From Arenibaculum pallidiluteum (GTDB taxonomy: Bacteria; Pseudomonadota; Alphaproteobacteria; Azospirillales; Azospirillaceae): a stretch of DNA of 64,000 nucleotides. Shown piece by piece: positions 34,679-42,665 of this stretch. Each line of letters opens with the position of its first letter. The first letter of the stretch is position 1. Under the pieces are notes generated by a model, which was not told the DNA's origin, searched no databases, and was given only the letters and a program-made list of their open reading frames with translations. The translations under genes were made by a program, and so were the position numbers. Where the stretch lies: NCBI RefSeq assembly GCF_017355985.1, contig NZ_JAFIQU010000013.1:62001-126000 (forward strand). The letters are read 5' to 3'.

Positions 34679-35817
34679 GCGGCGAGACGATCCTGACCAA
34701 TGCGCGCCTCGTGCTCCACGACGAGGTCGTGCACGGCACGCTGGTCCTTGCGGGCGGGACGATCCGCGGCCTGTCCTCCGCCGCGACGGCTCTGCCGGCC
34801 GCCATCGACCTGGAGGGCGACTACCTGCTTCCGGGCCTGATCGAGCTGCATACGGACAACCTGGAAAAGCACTTCCAGCCGCGCCCGGGCGCCCATTGGC
34901 CGTCGCCCATGGCGGCGGTCATCGGGCACGACCTGCAGGTCGCCGGGGCCGGCATCACCACGGTCCTCGACGCGGTCTCGGTCGGCGAGTACCGGGAGGG
35001 CAGCGGCCGGCGCAAGATGCTCAGCGACGCCGTGGCGGCGGTGGACGAGGCCCGCTCGCGCGACCTGCTGCGCGCCGACCACCTGCTGCACATGCGCTGC
35101 GAGGTGTCCGACCATGCGGTGGTCGAGATCTTCGAGCCCTTCGCCGACCATCCGCTGCTCAGGCTGGTATCGCTGATGGACCATACGCCGGGGCAGCGGC
35201 AATGGGCGGAGCTGTCAAAGTACCGCCTGTTCCACAAGGAGAAGAAGTGGACGGACGAGGAGTTCGCGGCGCATCTCGCCCTGCGCAGCTCCGAGCAGCA
35301 GCGCTACGCCGTCGAGCACCGCAGGCGCATCGTCGACATGGCGCGCGAGCGCGGCCTGACCCTGGCGAGTCACGACGACACGATCCCCGCCCATGTTGAC
35401 GAGGCTGTCGGGGAAGGGGTCACCATCTCGGAGTTCCCGACCACGCTCGATGCGGCGCGCCATGCGCGGGCGCGCGGCCTGAAGACAGTGATGGGCGCGC
35501 CCAACGTCGTGCGCGGCGGATCACATTCCGGCAATGTCTCCGCCGGGGAGCTGGCGTCGGCCGGCCTGCTCGACGGACTGTCCTCGGACTACGTGCCGCT
35601 GAGCCTGCTCCATGCGGCCTTCCTCCTGCACGACACCCATGGCCTGTCCCTCCCGGCGGCGGTCGCAACGGTCTCCGCCAACATCGCGGGGATGCTGGGG
35701 CTGGACGATCGCGGGGCCATCGCGCCCGGGCTGCGGGGCGATCTCGTCCGGGTGCGGCGCGTCGCGGACCTGCCCGTGGCGCTGACCGTGTGGCGCCAAG
35801 GGCGTCGGGTCGTCTGA
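34675..35817 (+). CDS. phnM: PhnM, ribose 1-methylphosphonate 5-triphosphate diphosphatase
   Basis: A 380-residue amidohydrolase-fold enzyme that removes diphosphate from alpha-D-ribose 1-methylphosphonate 5-triphosphate. Metal motif at the N terminus: [19 protein letters not shown]. Further signatures: [67 protein letters not shown] and [15 protein letters not shown]. This copy follows the canonical pattern closely, unlike the second copy at 40537-41724. It overlaps phnL by 4 nt. Confidence 0.95.
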   Translation: MSGETILTNARLVLHDEVVHGTLVLAGGTIRGLSSAATALPAAIDLEGDYLLPGLIELHTDNLEKHFQPRPGAHWPSPMAAVIGHDLQVAGAGITTVLDAVSVGEYREGSGRRKMLSDAVAAVDEARSRDLLRADHLLHMRCEVSDHAVVEIFEPFADHPLLRLVSLMDHTPGQRQWAELSKYRLFHKEKKWTDEEFAAHLALRSSEQQRYAVEHRRRIVDMARERGLTLASHDDTIPAHVDEAVGEGVTISEFPTTLDAARHARARGLKTVMGAPNVVRGGSHSGNVSAGELASAGLLDGLSSDYVPLSLLHAAFLLHDTHGLSLPAAVATVSANIAGMLGLDDRGAIAPGLRGDLVRVRRVADLPVALTVWRQGRRVV

Positions 35818-35824
35818 GGCCGCC

Positions 35825-36517
35825 ATGGGAGAGCGCTACGCCGTCTATTACGCCCCGCCTGCCGGTCACGACCTCTGGCGCTTCGGCTGCCGCTGGCTCG
35901 GCCGGGACCCCGAGACCGGCGCGATGCTGGACCAGCCCGCCGTGCCGGGGCTGGAGCCCGGCCGGCTCGCGACGCTGACCGCATCACCGCGGCTCTACGG
36001 ATTCCACGGCACGCTGAAGCCGCCCATGCGCCTTGCCGACGGATGGCAGGCCGGGGATCTGCGCGCGGCGGTGGTGGATCTTGCGGTCTCGCTGCGGCGC
36101 TTCGAAGGGCCCCGCCTGACCCTTCGCGCGATCGGAAGCTTCCTGGCGCTGGTGCCCGACGAGCCCTCGGCCGCGCTGGACGGGCTGGCGGCGCACTGCG
36201 TCACCGAGCTGGACCGCTTCCGCGCCCGGCCGACGCGGGACGAGTTCGAGAAGCGGCTGTCCGCCGGCCTCACCCCGCGGCAGCAGGAGTTGCTGGCGGC
36301 CTGGGGATATCCCTACGTCCTGGACGCGTTCCGCTTCCACCTGACCCTGACCGGGCGCCTGGAGGACGCGGACCGGGCGCTGATCGAGCCTTATCTGAGG
36401 CAAGCCACCGCCGCCCTGTGCGGCACGCCGATGCCGGTGGCAGAGATCGCCCTGTTCCGACAGCCCGGCCCCGGCCAGCCCTTCGACCTGATCGACCGCG
36501 TTCCTCTGGAAGGCTGA
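35825..36517 (+). CDS. 2H phosphoesterase-like phosphonate-operon protein (DUF1045)
   Basis: A 230-residue protein of the DUF1045 family, often linked to C-P lyase operons. Two HxT motifs typical of the 2H phosphoesterase superfamily are seen: FHGTLKPPMRLADG (His61, Thr63) and FHLTLTG (His172, Thr174), with the family start ERYAVYYAPPAGHDLW and LDAFRFHLTLTG. 2H enzymes open cyclic phosphates, including ribose 1,2-cyclic ones. No phnP is visible in the window, so this protein may process the cyclic ribose product of PhnJ; that is an inference. Last gene of the first phn operon, 7 nt after phnM, followed by a strong terminator. Confidence 0.85.
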   Translation: MGERYAVYYAPPAGHDLWRFGCRWLGRDPETGAMLDQPAVPGLEPGRLATLTASPRLYGFHGTLKPPMRLADGWQAGDLRAAVVDLAVSLRRFEGPRLTLRAIGSFLALVPDEPSAALDGLAAHCVTELDRFRARPTRDEFEKRLSAGLTPRQQELLAAWGYPYVLDAFRFHLTLTGRLEDADRALIEPYLRQATAALCGTPMPVAEIALFRQPGPGQPFDLIDRVPLEG

Positions 36518-36531
36518 TGCTATCCGCAGCG

Positions 36532-36580
36532 AAGAAAGGGGCTGGCACGCCGCCGCGTGCCAGCCCCTTTCTTTCTTTGT
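36532..36580 (+). terminator. Rho-independent terminator of the phnG operon
   Basis: A perfect 18-bp stem (AAGAAAGGGGCTGGCACG, loop CCGCCG, matching right arm) ends in TTTCTTTCTTTG. The A-rich left and T-rich right flanks suggest it works in both directions. It begins 14 nt after the DUF1045 gene stop and cleanly separates the two phn operons. Confidence 0.9.
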
Positions 36581-36721
36581 ACTTGCGCGCTGATAGACGA
36601 ATTCAAAGATTAGTCTAGGCACACTCAAAGTTTTATCGAAGCGCAATACACCCGTCACACGGGATCCTTATGCTTCGGTCTCGCAGGATCGGGGCCGGCG
36701 CGAAGGCGAACGACCAGTCGG

Positions 36722-36740
36722 TCATCTAGACGTCTCTATG
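36722..36740 (-). promoter_or_regulatory. Putative PhnF operator, second phn operon
   Basis: On the minus strand it reads CATAGAGACGTCTAGATGA, matching 16 of 19 bases of the phnG-side site. It lies 41-59 nt upstream of the TTG start at 36781. Extra core half-sites TAGACG (about 36594) and AGTCTAGG (about 36611) occur further upstream. No clear -35/-10 pair was identified in this gap. Confidence 0.58.
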
Positions 36741-36780
36741 AAAGCGCGGCAGCCATGACGGGAAGCCCGGAGGAGCGGAG

Positions 36781-37407
36781 TTGAGCACCAGTGCCACATC
36801 CCTCGGCCCGGAGCCGCTGCTGCACCCTGGTGCGAGCGTGTGCGACAGCCGGCTCGGCCGGTACACCGAGATCGGCGAGCGAACGACCGTCGAGGAGACG
36901 GATTTCGGCGACTACAGCTACGTCGTCCACGACAGCAGCATCATCCATGCCGAGATCGGCAAGTTCTGCTCCATCGCCGCCTTCACGCGGATCAATCCCG
37001 GCAACCACCCGACTTGGCGCGCGAGCCAGCATCACTTCACCTACCGCGCGCGGCAGTTCGGGCTGGCCGAGGAAGACGAGGAAGGCTTCTTCGACTGGCG
37101 GCGCCGCCACAAGGTCACCATCGGACATGACGTCTGGATCGGCCATGGCGCCGTGGTCCTGCCGGGCGTCTCGATCGGCACGGGGTCGGTGGTCGGCGCA
37201 GGGGCCGTCGTCTCCAGGGACGTCCCCGCCTATACGGTGGTGGCAGGCGTCCCGGCGCGCCCCCTGCGGGCGCGCTTCCCCCGCGATCTCGCCGAGCGTC
37301 TTGAGGCCCTCGCCTGGTGGGACTGGTCCCACGACCGGCTGCGCGCCTGCCTGCAGGATTTCCGAGATCTCGACGCGGCCGCCTTCGTCACGAAGCACGG
37401 GGGCTGA
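36781..37407 (+). CDS. Hexapeptide-repeat acetyltransferase of phosphonate operon type
   Basis: A 208-residue left-handed beta-helix transferase of the xenobiotic/chloramphenicol acetyltransferase type, as often found in phn operons. Repeats are visible in [37 protein letters not shown] and [20 protein letters not shown], with the end [20 protein letters not shown]. The start is TTG at 36781, directly preceded by GGAGGAGCGGAG; no in-frame ATG gives a complete protein. First gene of the second phn operon. Acetylation of an aminophosphonate or of an intermediate is likely but unproven. It ends 3 nt before phnN. Confidence 0.88.
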   Translation: MSTSATSLGPEPLLHPGASVCDSRLGRYTEIGERTTVEETDFGDYSYVVHDSSIIHAEIGKFCSIAAFTRINPGNHPTWRASQHHFTYRARQFGLAEEDEEGFFDWRRRHKVTIGHDVWIGHGAVVLPGVSIGTGSVVGAGAVVSRDVPAYTVVAGVPARPLRARFPRDLAERLEALAWWDWSHDRLRACLQDFRDLDAAAFVTKHGG

Positions 37408-37410
37408 GGC

Positions 37411-38016
37411 ATGCGCGGCCTGCTCTTCCTTGTCGTGGGGCCCAGCGGGGTCGGCAAGGACAGCCTGATCGACGGGGCCCGGCGTCGGCTGGCCGGCGAC
37501 CCGCGGATCGTGATGCCCGCCCGCGTGGTGACGCGCCCTGCCGGGGCGGGCGGCGAGGACCATCTGGCCATGTCCGAGGCGGCCTTCGCGGCTGCCGAGG
37601 CGCAGGGCGCCTTCTGCCTCTCCTGGCGCGCCCACGGCCTTGCCTACGGCATTCCCGCATCCGCCGCCGAGGCCCTGGCGGCCGGCCGGTCCGTCGTCGC
37701 CAACGTTTCGCGCGCCGTGATCCCCGAGGCGCGCCGGCGCCTGGCACCGCTGCGGGTCGTCGCCGTCACGGCGCCGGCCGAGATCCTCGCGGCCAGGCTG
37801 CACGCGCGCGCCAGAGAGGACGCGGCCGCCATCGCGGCGCGGCTCGCCCGTGCCGACGCGGGCGCAATCGACGGCCCGGACGTCCTGGTACTTCGGAACG
37901 CCGGCAGCCTGGAGGACGGCATCTCCCGCTTCACCGCCCTTCTGCTCGGCCAGATCGACGGCAACGCCTCCGAGTCCCCCTTGTCCCACCCCAATGTCCT
38001 GGGAGTCCAACCATGA
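37411..38016 (+). CDS. phnN: PhnN, ribose 1,5-bisphosphate phosphokinase
   Basis: A 201-residue P-loop kinase that converts ribose 1,5-bisphosphate to PRPP, the last step that returns the ribose carrier to metabolism. The Walker A is VVGPSGVGKDSLI (about 8-20), followed by VVTRPAGAGGEDHLAMSEAA and SWRAHGLAYGIP, both typical of PhnN. The C terminus is slightly extended after GQIDG and overlaps the phnD start by 4 nt. Confidence 0.92.
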   Translation: MRGLLFLVVGPSGVGKDSLIDGARRRLAGDPRIVMPARVVTRPAGAGGEDHLAMSEAAFAAAEAQGAFCLSWRAHGLAYGIPASAAEALAAGRSVVANVSRAVIPEARRRLAPLRVVAVTAPAEILAARLHARAREDAAAIAARLARADAGAIDGPDVLVLRNAGSLEDGISRFTALLLGQIDGNASESPLSHPNVLGVQP

Positions 38017-38885
38017 AACTTCGCGCAGCGGCCGGCCTTGCGGCCGGCATCATGCTTGCCGCCACCGCCTCCCTCGCCCAGGCGGCCGAGCGGATCCGCT
38101 TCGCCGTGACCGACCTGGCCGGACTCGAGCAGCTCCAGCGCGAGTTCGGCGAGTTCAGCGGCGTGCTCCGCCAAGCGACGGGCCTGGAGGTCGACTTCTT
38201 CCCGGTGACCAGCCGGACCGCCGCCGTGGAGGCGATGAACGCGAAGCGCATCGACTTCGTCCTGACCGGCCCCGCGGAATACGTGGTCTTTCGCAAGCGC
38301 GGCAACGCCGCGCCGGTCGTGGGCTTCTCGCGGCCGGACTATTTCTCGAACATCGTCGTTCTGGCCGGCAGCCCCTACCAGCTCCCGGCCGACCTGAAGG
38401 GCCGCAAGGTCGCCTTCGGCGATGTGGGCTCGACCTCGACCCATCTCGGGCCGATCCAGACCCTCGCCGACCAGGGCCTCGTCCCCGGCCGGGACTACCA
38501 GCCCATGCATGTGAACCGGAACGTCGCCATGGAGGCGCTGATCCGCGGCGACATCGCTGCGGTCGGCATGAACTTCACCCATCTGAAGCGGGCCGAGGCC
38601 AGCTATCCCGGCACTGCCTTCCGCGTGATCGCGCGTGGCCGCGACCTGCCTGCGGACGTGCTGCTGGCCGGCGCCCATGTGCCCGAGAGCACCGTCGCCA
38701 CCGTCCGCAAGGCCTTCACGACCCATGGGGACGCGCTGCTCAAGGCGATGATGGTCGGCGAGGACAACCAGAAGTTCAAGGGCGGGCGCTTCCTGCCGAC
38801 CATCGCGGATGCCGAGTACAACTACGTCCGCTCCATGTATGCGACGATCGGCTTCCCGGAATACGCCGACTTCGTGGGGCAGTGA
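38013..38885 (+). CDS. phnD: PhnD, phosphonate-binding periplasmic protein
   Basis: A 290-residue solute-binding protein with a signal peptide (GLAAGIMLAATASLAQA, cleavage about 24). Family features: DLAGLEQLQREFGEFSG, VTSRTAAVEAMNAKRIDFVL, TGPAEYVVFRKRGN, and FGDVGSTSTHLGP, the loop that binds the phosphonate oxygens. ATG 38013 overlaps the phnN stop. It delivers phosphonates to PhnE/PhnC. Confidence 0.93.
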   Translation: MKLRAAAGLAAGIMLAATASLAQAAERIRFAVTDLAGLEQLQREFGEFSGVLRQATGLEVDFFPVTSRTAAVEAMNAKRIDFVLTGPAEYVVFRKRGNAAPVVGFSRPDYFSNIVVLAGSPYQLPADLKGRKVAFGDVGSTSTHLGPIQTLADQGLVPGRDYQPMHVNRNVAMEALIRGDIAAVGMNFTHLKRAEASYPGTAFRVIARGRDLPADVLLAGAHVPESTVATVRKAFTTHGDALLKAMMVGEDNQKFKGGRFLPTIADAEYNYVRSMYATIGFPEYADFVGQ

Positions 38886-38886
38886 G

Positions 38887-39684
38887 GTGAGCGCGGCAGC
38901 GGCGGAGCGCCGCGACATCCCAGTGGCGGTGGCCTGCGAACCGGCGACCGTCGACCTCGCGGCCAAGGGGCTTGCCAAGTCCCTGGGCGGCCGCAGGATC
39001 CTCGACGGCGTGGATCTCCACGTCCGGCGCGGACAGGCGGTGGCCCTTATCGGGCCCAACGGCGCCGGAAAGTCCACGCTGCTGCGCTGCTGCCTGCGGC
39101 TGGTGGAGCCCGAGGCCGGATCCCTCAGCCTGCTGGACCAGGACGTCATGGCGCTGCGCGCGGCCGGCCTCCGGCGGCTGCGGGCCCGTGTCGGCTTCGT
39201 CTTCCAGCGGCACAACCTGGTGCCGCGCCTGTCCGCCCTGACCAACGTGATCCACGGCGCGCAGGCGCGCCGCGCCGGCCCGCGCGTCTGGCTGCAGGGG
39301 CTTGCCCACGCGTCCGTCCGCGAGGAGGCCATGCACTGCCTGGAGCGGGTCGGGCTGTGCCATGTGGCGCGCCAGCGCGTCGACAGCCTTTCCGGCGGCC
39401 AGTCGCAGCGCGTCGCCATCGCGCGGGCGCTGATGCAGCGGCCCGACTTCGTGATCGCCGACGAGCCGGTGGCGAGCCTCGACCCTGCCGCCGGCGAGGA
39501 GGTGATGGAGCTGTTCGTCGACCTCATGCGCCGGCAGCGCACGACGCTGCTCTACACCTCCCACAATCTCCATCACGCCCTGGCCTATGCGGACCGGCTG
39601 GTCGCCCTGCGGGCAGGCAAGATCGCGCTGGACGCTCCGGCGAACGCGATCGACGCGGCCGATCTCCGCGGCTTCTACGCCTGA
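38887..39684 (+). CDS. phnC: PhnC, phosphonate ABC transporter ATP-binding protein
   Basis: A 265-residue importer ATPase with Walker A GPNGAGKSTLL, the PhnC-type Q-loop region RVGFVFQRHNLVPRLSALTN, signature LSGGQSQRVAIARAL, Walker B FVIADEPVASLD and H-loop LYTSHNL. The start is GTG 38887, one base after the phnD stop, in GAGGTGAG; ATGs further upstream lie inside phnD. The roughly 25-residue leader before the conserved domain is longer than usual. Confidence 0.92.
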   Translation: MSAAAAERRDIPVAVACEPATVDLAAKGLAKSLGGRRILDGVDLHVRRGQAVALIGPNGAGKSTLLRCCLRLVEPEAGSLSLLDQDVMALRAAGLRRLRARVGFVFQRHNLVPRLSALTNVIHGAQARRAGPRVWLQGLAHASVREEAMHCLERVGLCHVARQRVDSLSGGQSQRVAIARALMQRPDFVIADEPVASLDPAAGEEVMELFVDLMRRQRTTLLYTSHNLHHALAYADRLVALRAGKIALDAPANAIDAADLRGFYA

Positions 39685-39691
39685 GGGCCCC

Positions 39692-40510
39692 ATGAGCACC
39701 GTCGCACCGGCAGCCCCGACCGTTCCCCGCCACCCCGCCCCGCCCCGATTCGAGCGGCCCGGCCCCGGCGCCTTCGCCGCGGCGGTCGCCGCGCTTGCCG
39801 TGCTCGCGGCCGCCATCGACGGCGTCGGCCTGTCGCTGACGCACCTCGTCGAGGGCATCCCCAGCATCGGCCGCATCCTGGAGCGCATGTGGCCGCTCGA
39901 TCTCTCGCGGTTGCCCTTCATCGGGCAGGCGCTGCTCGAAACCTTCCAGATGGCGCTGGTCGGAACGGTGCTGGGCGTCGCTCTGAGCGTCCCTCTCGCC
40001 ATCGCCGCCACGCGCAGCCACAGCCCCCACCCGCTGGTCTATCTCGCCGCCCGGGGCCTGATCTCGGTGTTCCGGACCGTCCCGGACCTGGTCTGGGCGC
40101 TGCTGTTCGTCGTCGCCGTCGGCCTCGGCCCCTTTGCGGGAACGCTCGCCATCATGGTCGACGCGGTCGGCTTCTGCGGCCGCTTCTTCGCCGAGGCCAT
40201 GGAGGAGGCCGACAAGGGCCCCCAGGAGGCGCTCCGGGCCCTCGGCGCGGGGCGGCTGGGCATCGTCTTCTGCGCCGTGGTCCCGGCCTCGCTGCCGTCC
40301 TTCGTGAACACGGCGCTGTTCAACCTGGAGAAGGCGACCCGCTCCTCCGTCGTGCTCGGGCTTGTCGGCGCCGGCGGGATCGGGATCGAGCTGAAGGTCG
40401 CGATGGACCTCTTCTCCTACGATCTGGCGGCGACCATCATCCTCGCCGTCTTCCTCCTGGTCGTCCTCGTCGAGCAGGGCAGCGCCCTGATCCGGCGGCG
40501 GCTCATGTGA
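39692..40510 (+). CDS. phnE: PhnE, phosphonate ABC transporter permease
   Basis: A 272-residue inner-membrane permease with about six hydrophobic segments. The binding-protein-dependent permease motif is FAEAMEEADKGPQEALRALG-A; other PhnE patterns are RGLISVFRTVPDLVWALLFV, FCAVVPASLPSFVNTALFNL and GLVGAGGIGIELKVAMDLFS. Only one PhnE is present, as in the E. coli type, so the permease probably acts as a homodimer. It begins 7 nt after phnC and ends just before the second phnM. Confidence 0.92.
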   Translation: MSTVAPAAPTVPRHPAPPRFERPGPGAFAAAVAALAVLAAAIDGVGLSLTHLVEGIPSIGRILERMWPLDLSRLPFIGQALLETFQMALVGTVLGVALSVPLAIAATRSHSPHPLVYLAARGLISVFRTVPDLVWALLFVVAVGLGPFAGTLAIMVDAVGFCGRFFAEAMEEADKGPQEALRALGAGRLGIVFCAVVPASLPSFVNTALFNLEKATRSSVVLGLVGAGGIGIELKVAMDLFSYDLAATIILAVFLLVVLVEQGSALIRRRLM

Positions 40511-40536
40511 TCTCCTGCCCTGAGAGGTTCATTCCC

Positions 40537-41724
40537 GTGCTGACGGAAATCCGCGGCGGCCGAGTCCTAACCGAGGACGGCGCGCTCCAGGACTGCTCGG
40601 TGTTCTTCGACCGCTCCGCCATCCGCATTCTCGGCCCGGCCGGGTCGGCCGCGGCGGACCGCATCCTGGACGCGTCCGGCCTGCTCGTGCTCCCAGGCAT
40701 CGTCGATCTCCACGGCGACGCCTTCGAGCGGCAGCTGATGCCGCGGCCGGGTGTCCATTTCGACCATGGGCTTGCGCTGCTCGACACCGACCGGCAGCTC
40801 GTCGCCAACGGCATCACGACGGCCTTCCACGGACTGACCCTGTCATGGGAGCCCGGTCTGCGCGGCGACGAGGCTGCCGAGGACTTCATGACCGCCCTCC
40901 AGCGTGCCCGGCCGATGCTCGCCTGCGACACGCGCCTGCACCTGCGGTTCGAGACCTTCCACCTCGACGCGGTGGTCCGGGTCGCGTCCTGGATCGAGGC
41001 CGGCCGCGTCGACCTTCTGGCCTTCAACGACCACGTCGACATGATCGCGGCCAAGATCCGCAAGGGCAGCAGCCTTACCACATATCTCGGTCGAACCGGC
41101 CTGTCGGCGCAGGAGTTCACGGATCTCCTGGCCCGGGTGCGGAGCCGGCGGGATGCCGTTCCCAAGGCCGTACGCCATCTTGCTGCCGCGGCGCGCGCCG
41201 GCGCGGTGCCCATGGCCTCGCACGACGACGAAACGCCCGAAATGAGGCAATGGTACCGCACGCTCGGCTGCCGCCTCTGCGAGTTCCCGGTCGACGTCGC
41301 GACCGCCCGCGCGGCGCGCGAGCACGGCGATGCGATCATCCTGGGCGCACCCAACATCGTGCGCGGCGGCAGCCATGCCGAACGCCTCTCGGCACGGGAG
41401 GCGGTGGCGCTCGGCCTCTGTGACGTCCTGACCTCCGACTACTACTATCCCTCGCTGCTTCAGGCCGCCTTCGCCCTGGTGCGCGATGGCGCGGCGCCGC
41501 TCGGCGCGGCCTGGGGGCTGGTGTCGTCGGGGCCGGCGCTGGCTGCCGGCCTCGGAGACCGAGGGGTCCTGGCGGCGGGGTGGCGGGCGGACATCGTCCT
41601 GGTCGAGGACGGCCGGTCGCAGCGCCCGGACGGGGCCGGCGCGGCGCTTCCCACCGTCGCCGGAACCATCGCCGGCGGCAAGATCGCCTGGGCCGCCGAC
41701 AGGATATTACCCGCACTTCAGTGA
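40537..41724 (+). CDS. Second PhnM-like diphosphatase
   Basis: A 395-residue amidohydrolase of the PhnM family, clearly diverged from the copy at 34675. The N-terminal metal motif is DLHGDAFERQLMPRPG instead of [16 protein letters not shown]; the middle carries LAFNDHVDMIAAKIRKGSSL and ASHDDETPEMRQWY; the end keeps GAPNIVRGGSHAERLSAREA and LTSDYYYPSLLQAAF. GTG 40537 follows GAGAGG; GTG 40507, which overlaps the phnE stop, is possible. It is placed last in the transporter operon, so it may act on a different phosphonate nucleotide or serve as an isozyme. Confidence 0.85.
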   Translation: MLTEIRGGRVLTEDGALQDCSVFFDRSAIRILGPAGSAAADRILDASGLLVLPGIVDLHGDAFERQLMPRPGVHFDHGLALLDTDRQLVANGITTAFHGLTLSWEPGLRGDEAAEDFMTALQRARPMLACDTRLHLRFETFHLDAVVRVASWIEAGRVDLLAFNDHVDMIAAKIRKGSSLTTYLGRTGLSAQEFTDLLARVRSRRDAVPKAVRHLAAAARAGAVPMASHDDETPEMRQWYRTLGCRLCEFPVDVATARAAREHGDAIILGAPNIVRGGSHAERLSAREAVALGLCDVLTSDYYYPSLLQAAFALVRDGAAPLGAAWGLVSSGPALAAGLGDRGVLAAGWRADIVLVEDGRSQRPDGAGAALPTVAGTIAGGKIAWAADRILPALQ

Positions 41725-41793
41725 GACATGTCGCCGCTGGTATACGAATGCCCCGATTGGTAGAGTCCCGGCCGACCAAGCGACGGATGCGCC

Positions 41794-41988
41794 ATGACGG
41801 CACCGGAGAACATCCTGCGTGACGCCGCCCGGACCCTGGACGACAGGGACCTGTTGATGGCTCTCGACCTCGCCCGGGAGCAGGTCGCGAGCTGCCGGGC
41901 GGCGGACCTGACGCCGTTGCTGAGCCTGAAGGAGGCGATCCTCATGGGGGAGCTGGACCGCCGCAGGATCGCGTCGCCGAAGCGATGA
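41794..41988 (+). CDS. Small hypothetical protein (64 residues)
   Basis: Predicted helical 64-residue protein (DAARTLDDRDLLMALDLARE, SLKEAILMGELDRRRIA). It has no membrane segment and no recognised family. It starts 69 nt after the second phnM, with no obvious ribosome site apart from GCGACGGATG, and is convergent with the PAS protein. Coding is supported only by composition and a compact helix pattern. Confidence 0.5.
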   Translation: MTAPENILRDAARTLDDRDLLMALDLAREQVASCRAADLTPLLSLKEAILMGELDRRRIASPKR

Positions 41989-42012
41989 GCCGACGACGCG
42001 GCGCCCAGTCGC

Positions 42013-42528
42013 CTACGCGCCGCGGTCGAGGCCTCTTGGCGCGAAGGCGGGGCCGACCGAGACCCCGCCGAAGAATCCGGTCCCCTGCGCACGCTCGTGA
42101 AGTCCGGCCCTGGTCACCTCGCCGACGCACCAGATCTTGTCCACGACCTCTCCGGTGGTCGAGAGGGGAAACAGGCCGTGGCAGACAGCCCTGACATGCT
42201 TGTCGGGGCCTCCATACATGACGGTCCCGACGACCGGCGCTCGCGTGCGGATGACCGTCTCATGATCGCCCCAGAGCTTGCCGCGCCTCTCAATGTGAGG
42301 GATCTCGGAGAATTTCCGCCCCGTCAGCCGGACCGAGGAGAGGAACTCCATCTCCGTTCCCACCAGGCGGTACCGGAAGTCCAAGGGGTCGGAGAGGACA
42401 TCCACTAGGATCGTGAAGGACAGAAGCTCCGGGATATCGAGAGGATCCAGGCTCGCACGGCGCGGCACCGCCATGTCCCCGCGAATCCTGTTCCAGTACC
42501 GCTCCGCCTTTTTAATATTCCCGTCCAT
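42013..42528 (-). CDS. PAS-domain protein (PAS_5 type)
   Basis: A 171-residue soluble protein with one PAS-like domain: RYWNRIRGDMAVPRRASLDP, LDIPELLSFTILVDVL, DFRYRLVGTEMEFLSSVRLT, then GRKFSEIP and CHGLFPLS. This is the PAS_5 pattern found in stand-alone alphaproteobacterial proteins of unknown role. ATG 42528 was chosen because the domain starts there, though its ribosome site is weak; the frame extends to 42669, overlapping the HWE kinase stop. It follows the kinase on the same strand with a gap of about 140 nt and could be a partner. Confidence 0.75.
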   Translation of the reverse strand: MDGNIKKAERYWNRIRGDMAVPRRASLDPLDIPELLSFTILVDVLSDPLDFRYRLVGTEMEFLSSVRLTGRKFSEIPHIERRGKLWGDHETVIRTRAPVVGTVMYGGPDKHVRAVCHGLFPLSTTGEVVDKIWCVGEVTRAGLHERAQGTGFFGGVSVGPAFAPRGLDRGA

Positions 42529-42665
42529 CTGCACTCTGGGATCACGCCGCCAACCACATACCTTTTTATGTTTCTGCGAGTTAATGGCCGATGAACGGGC
42601 GCGACGATCCTTCGGTTGCCGACGATCCCGCGCACGGGCCCGGCGCCTGACGCGGTCCAGGCCGG

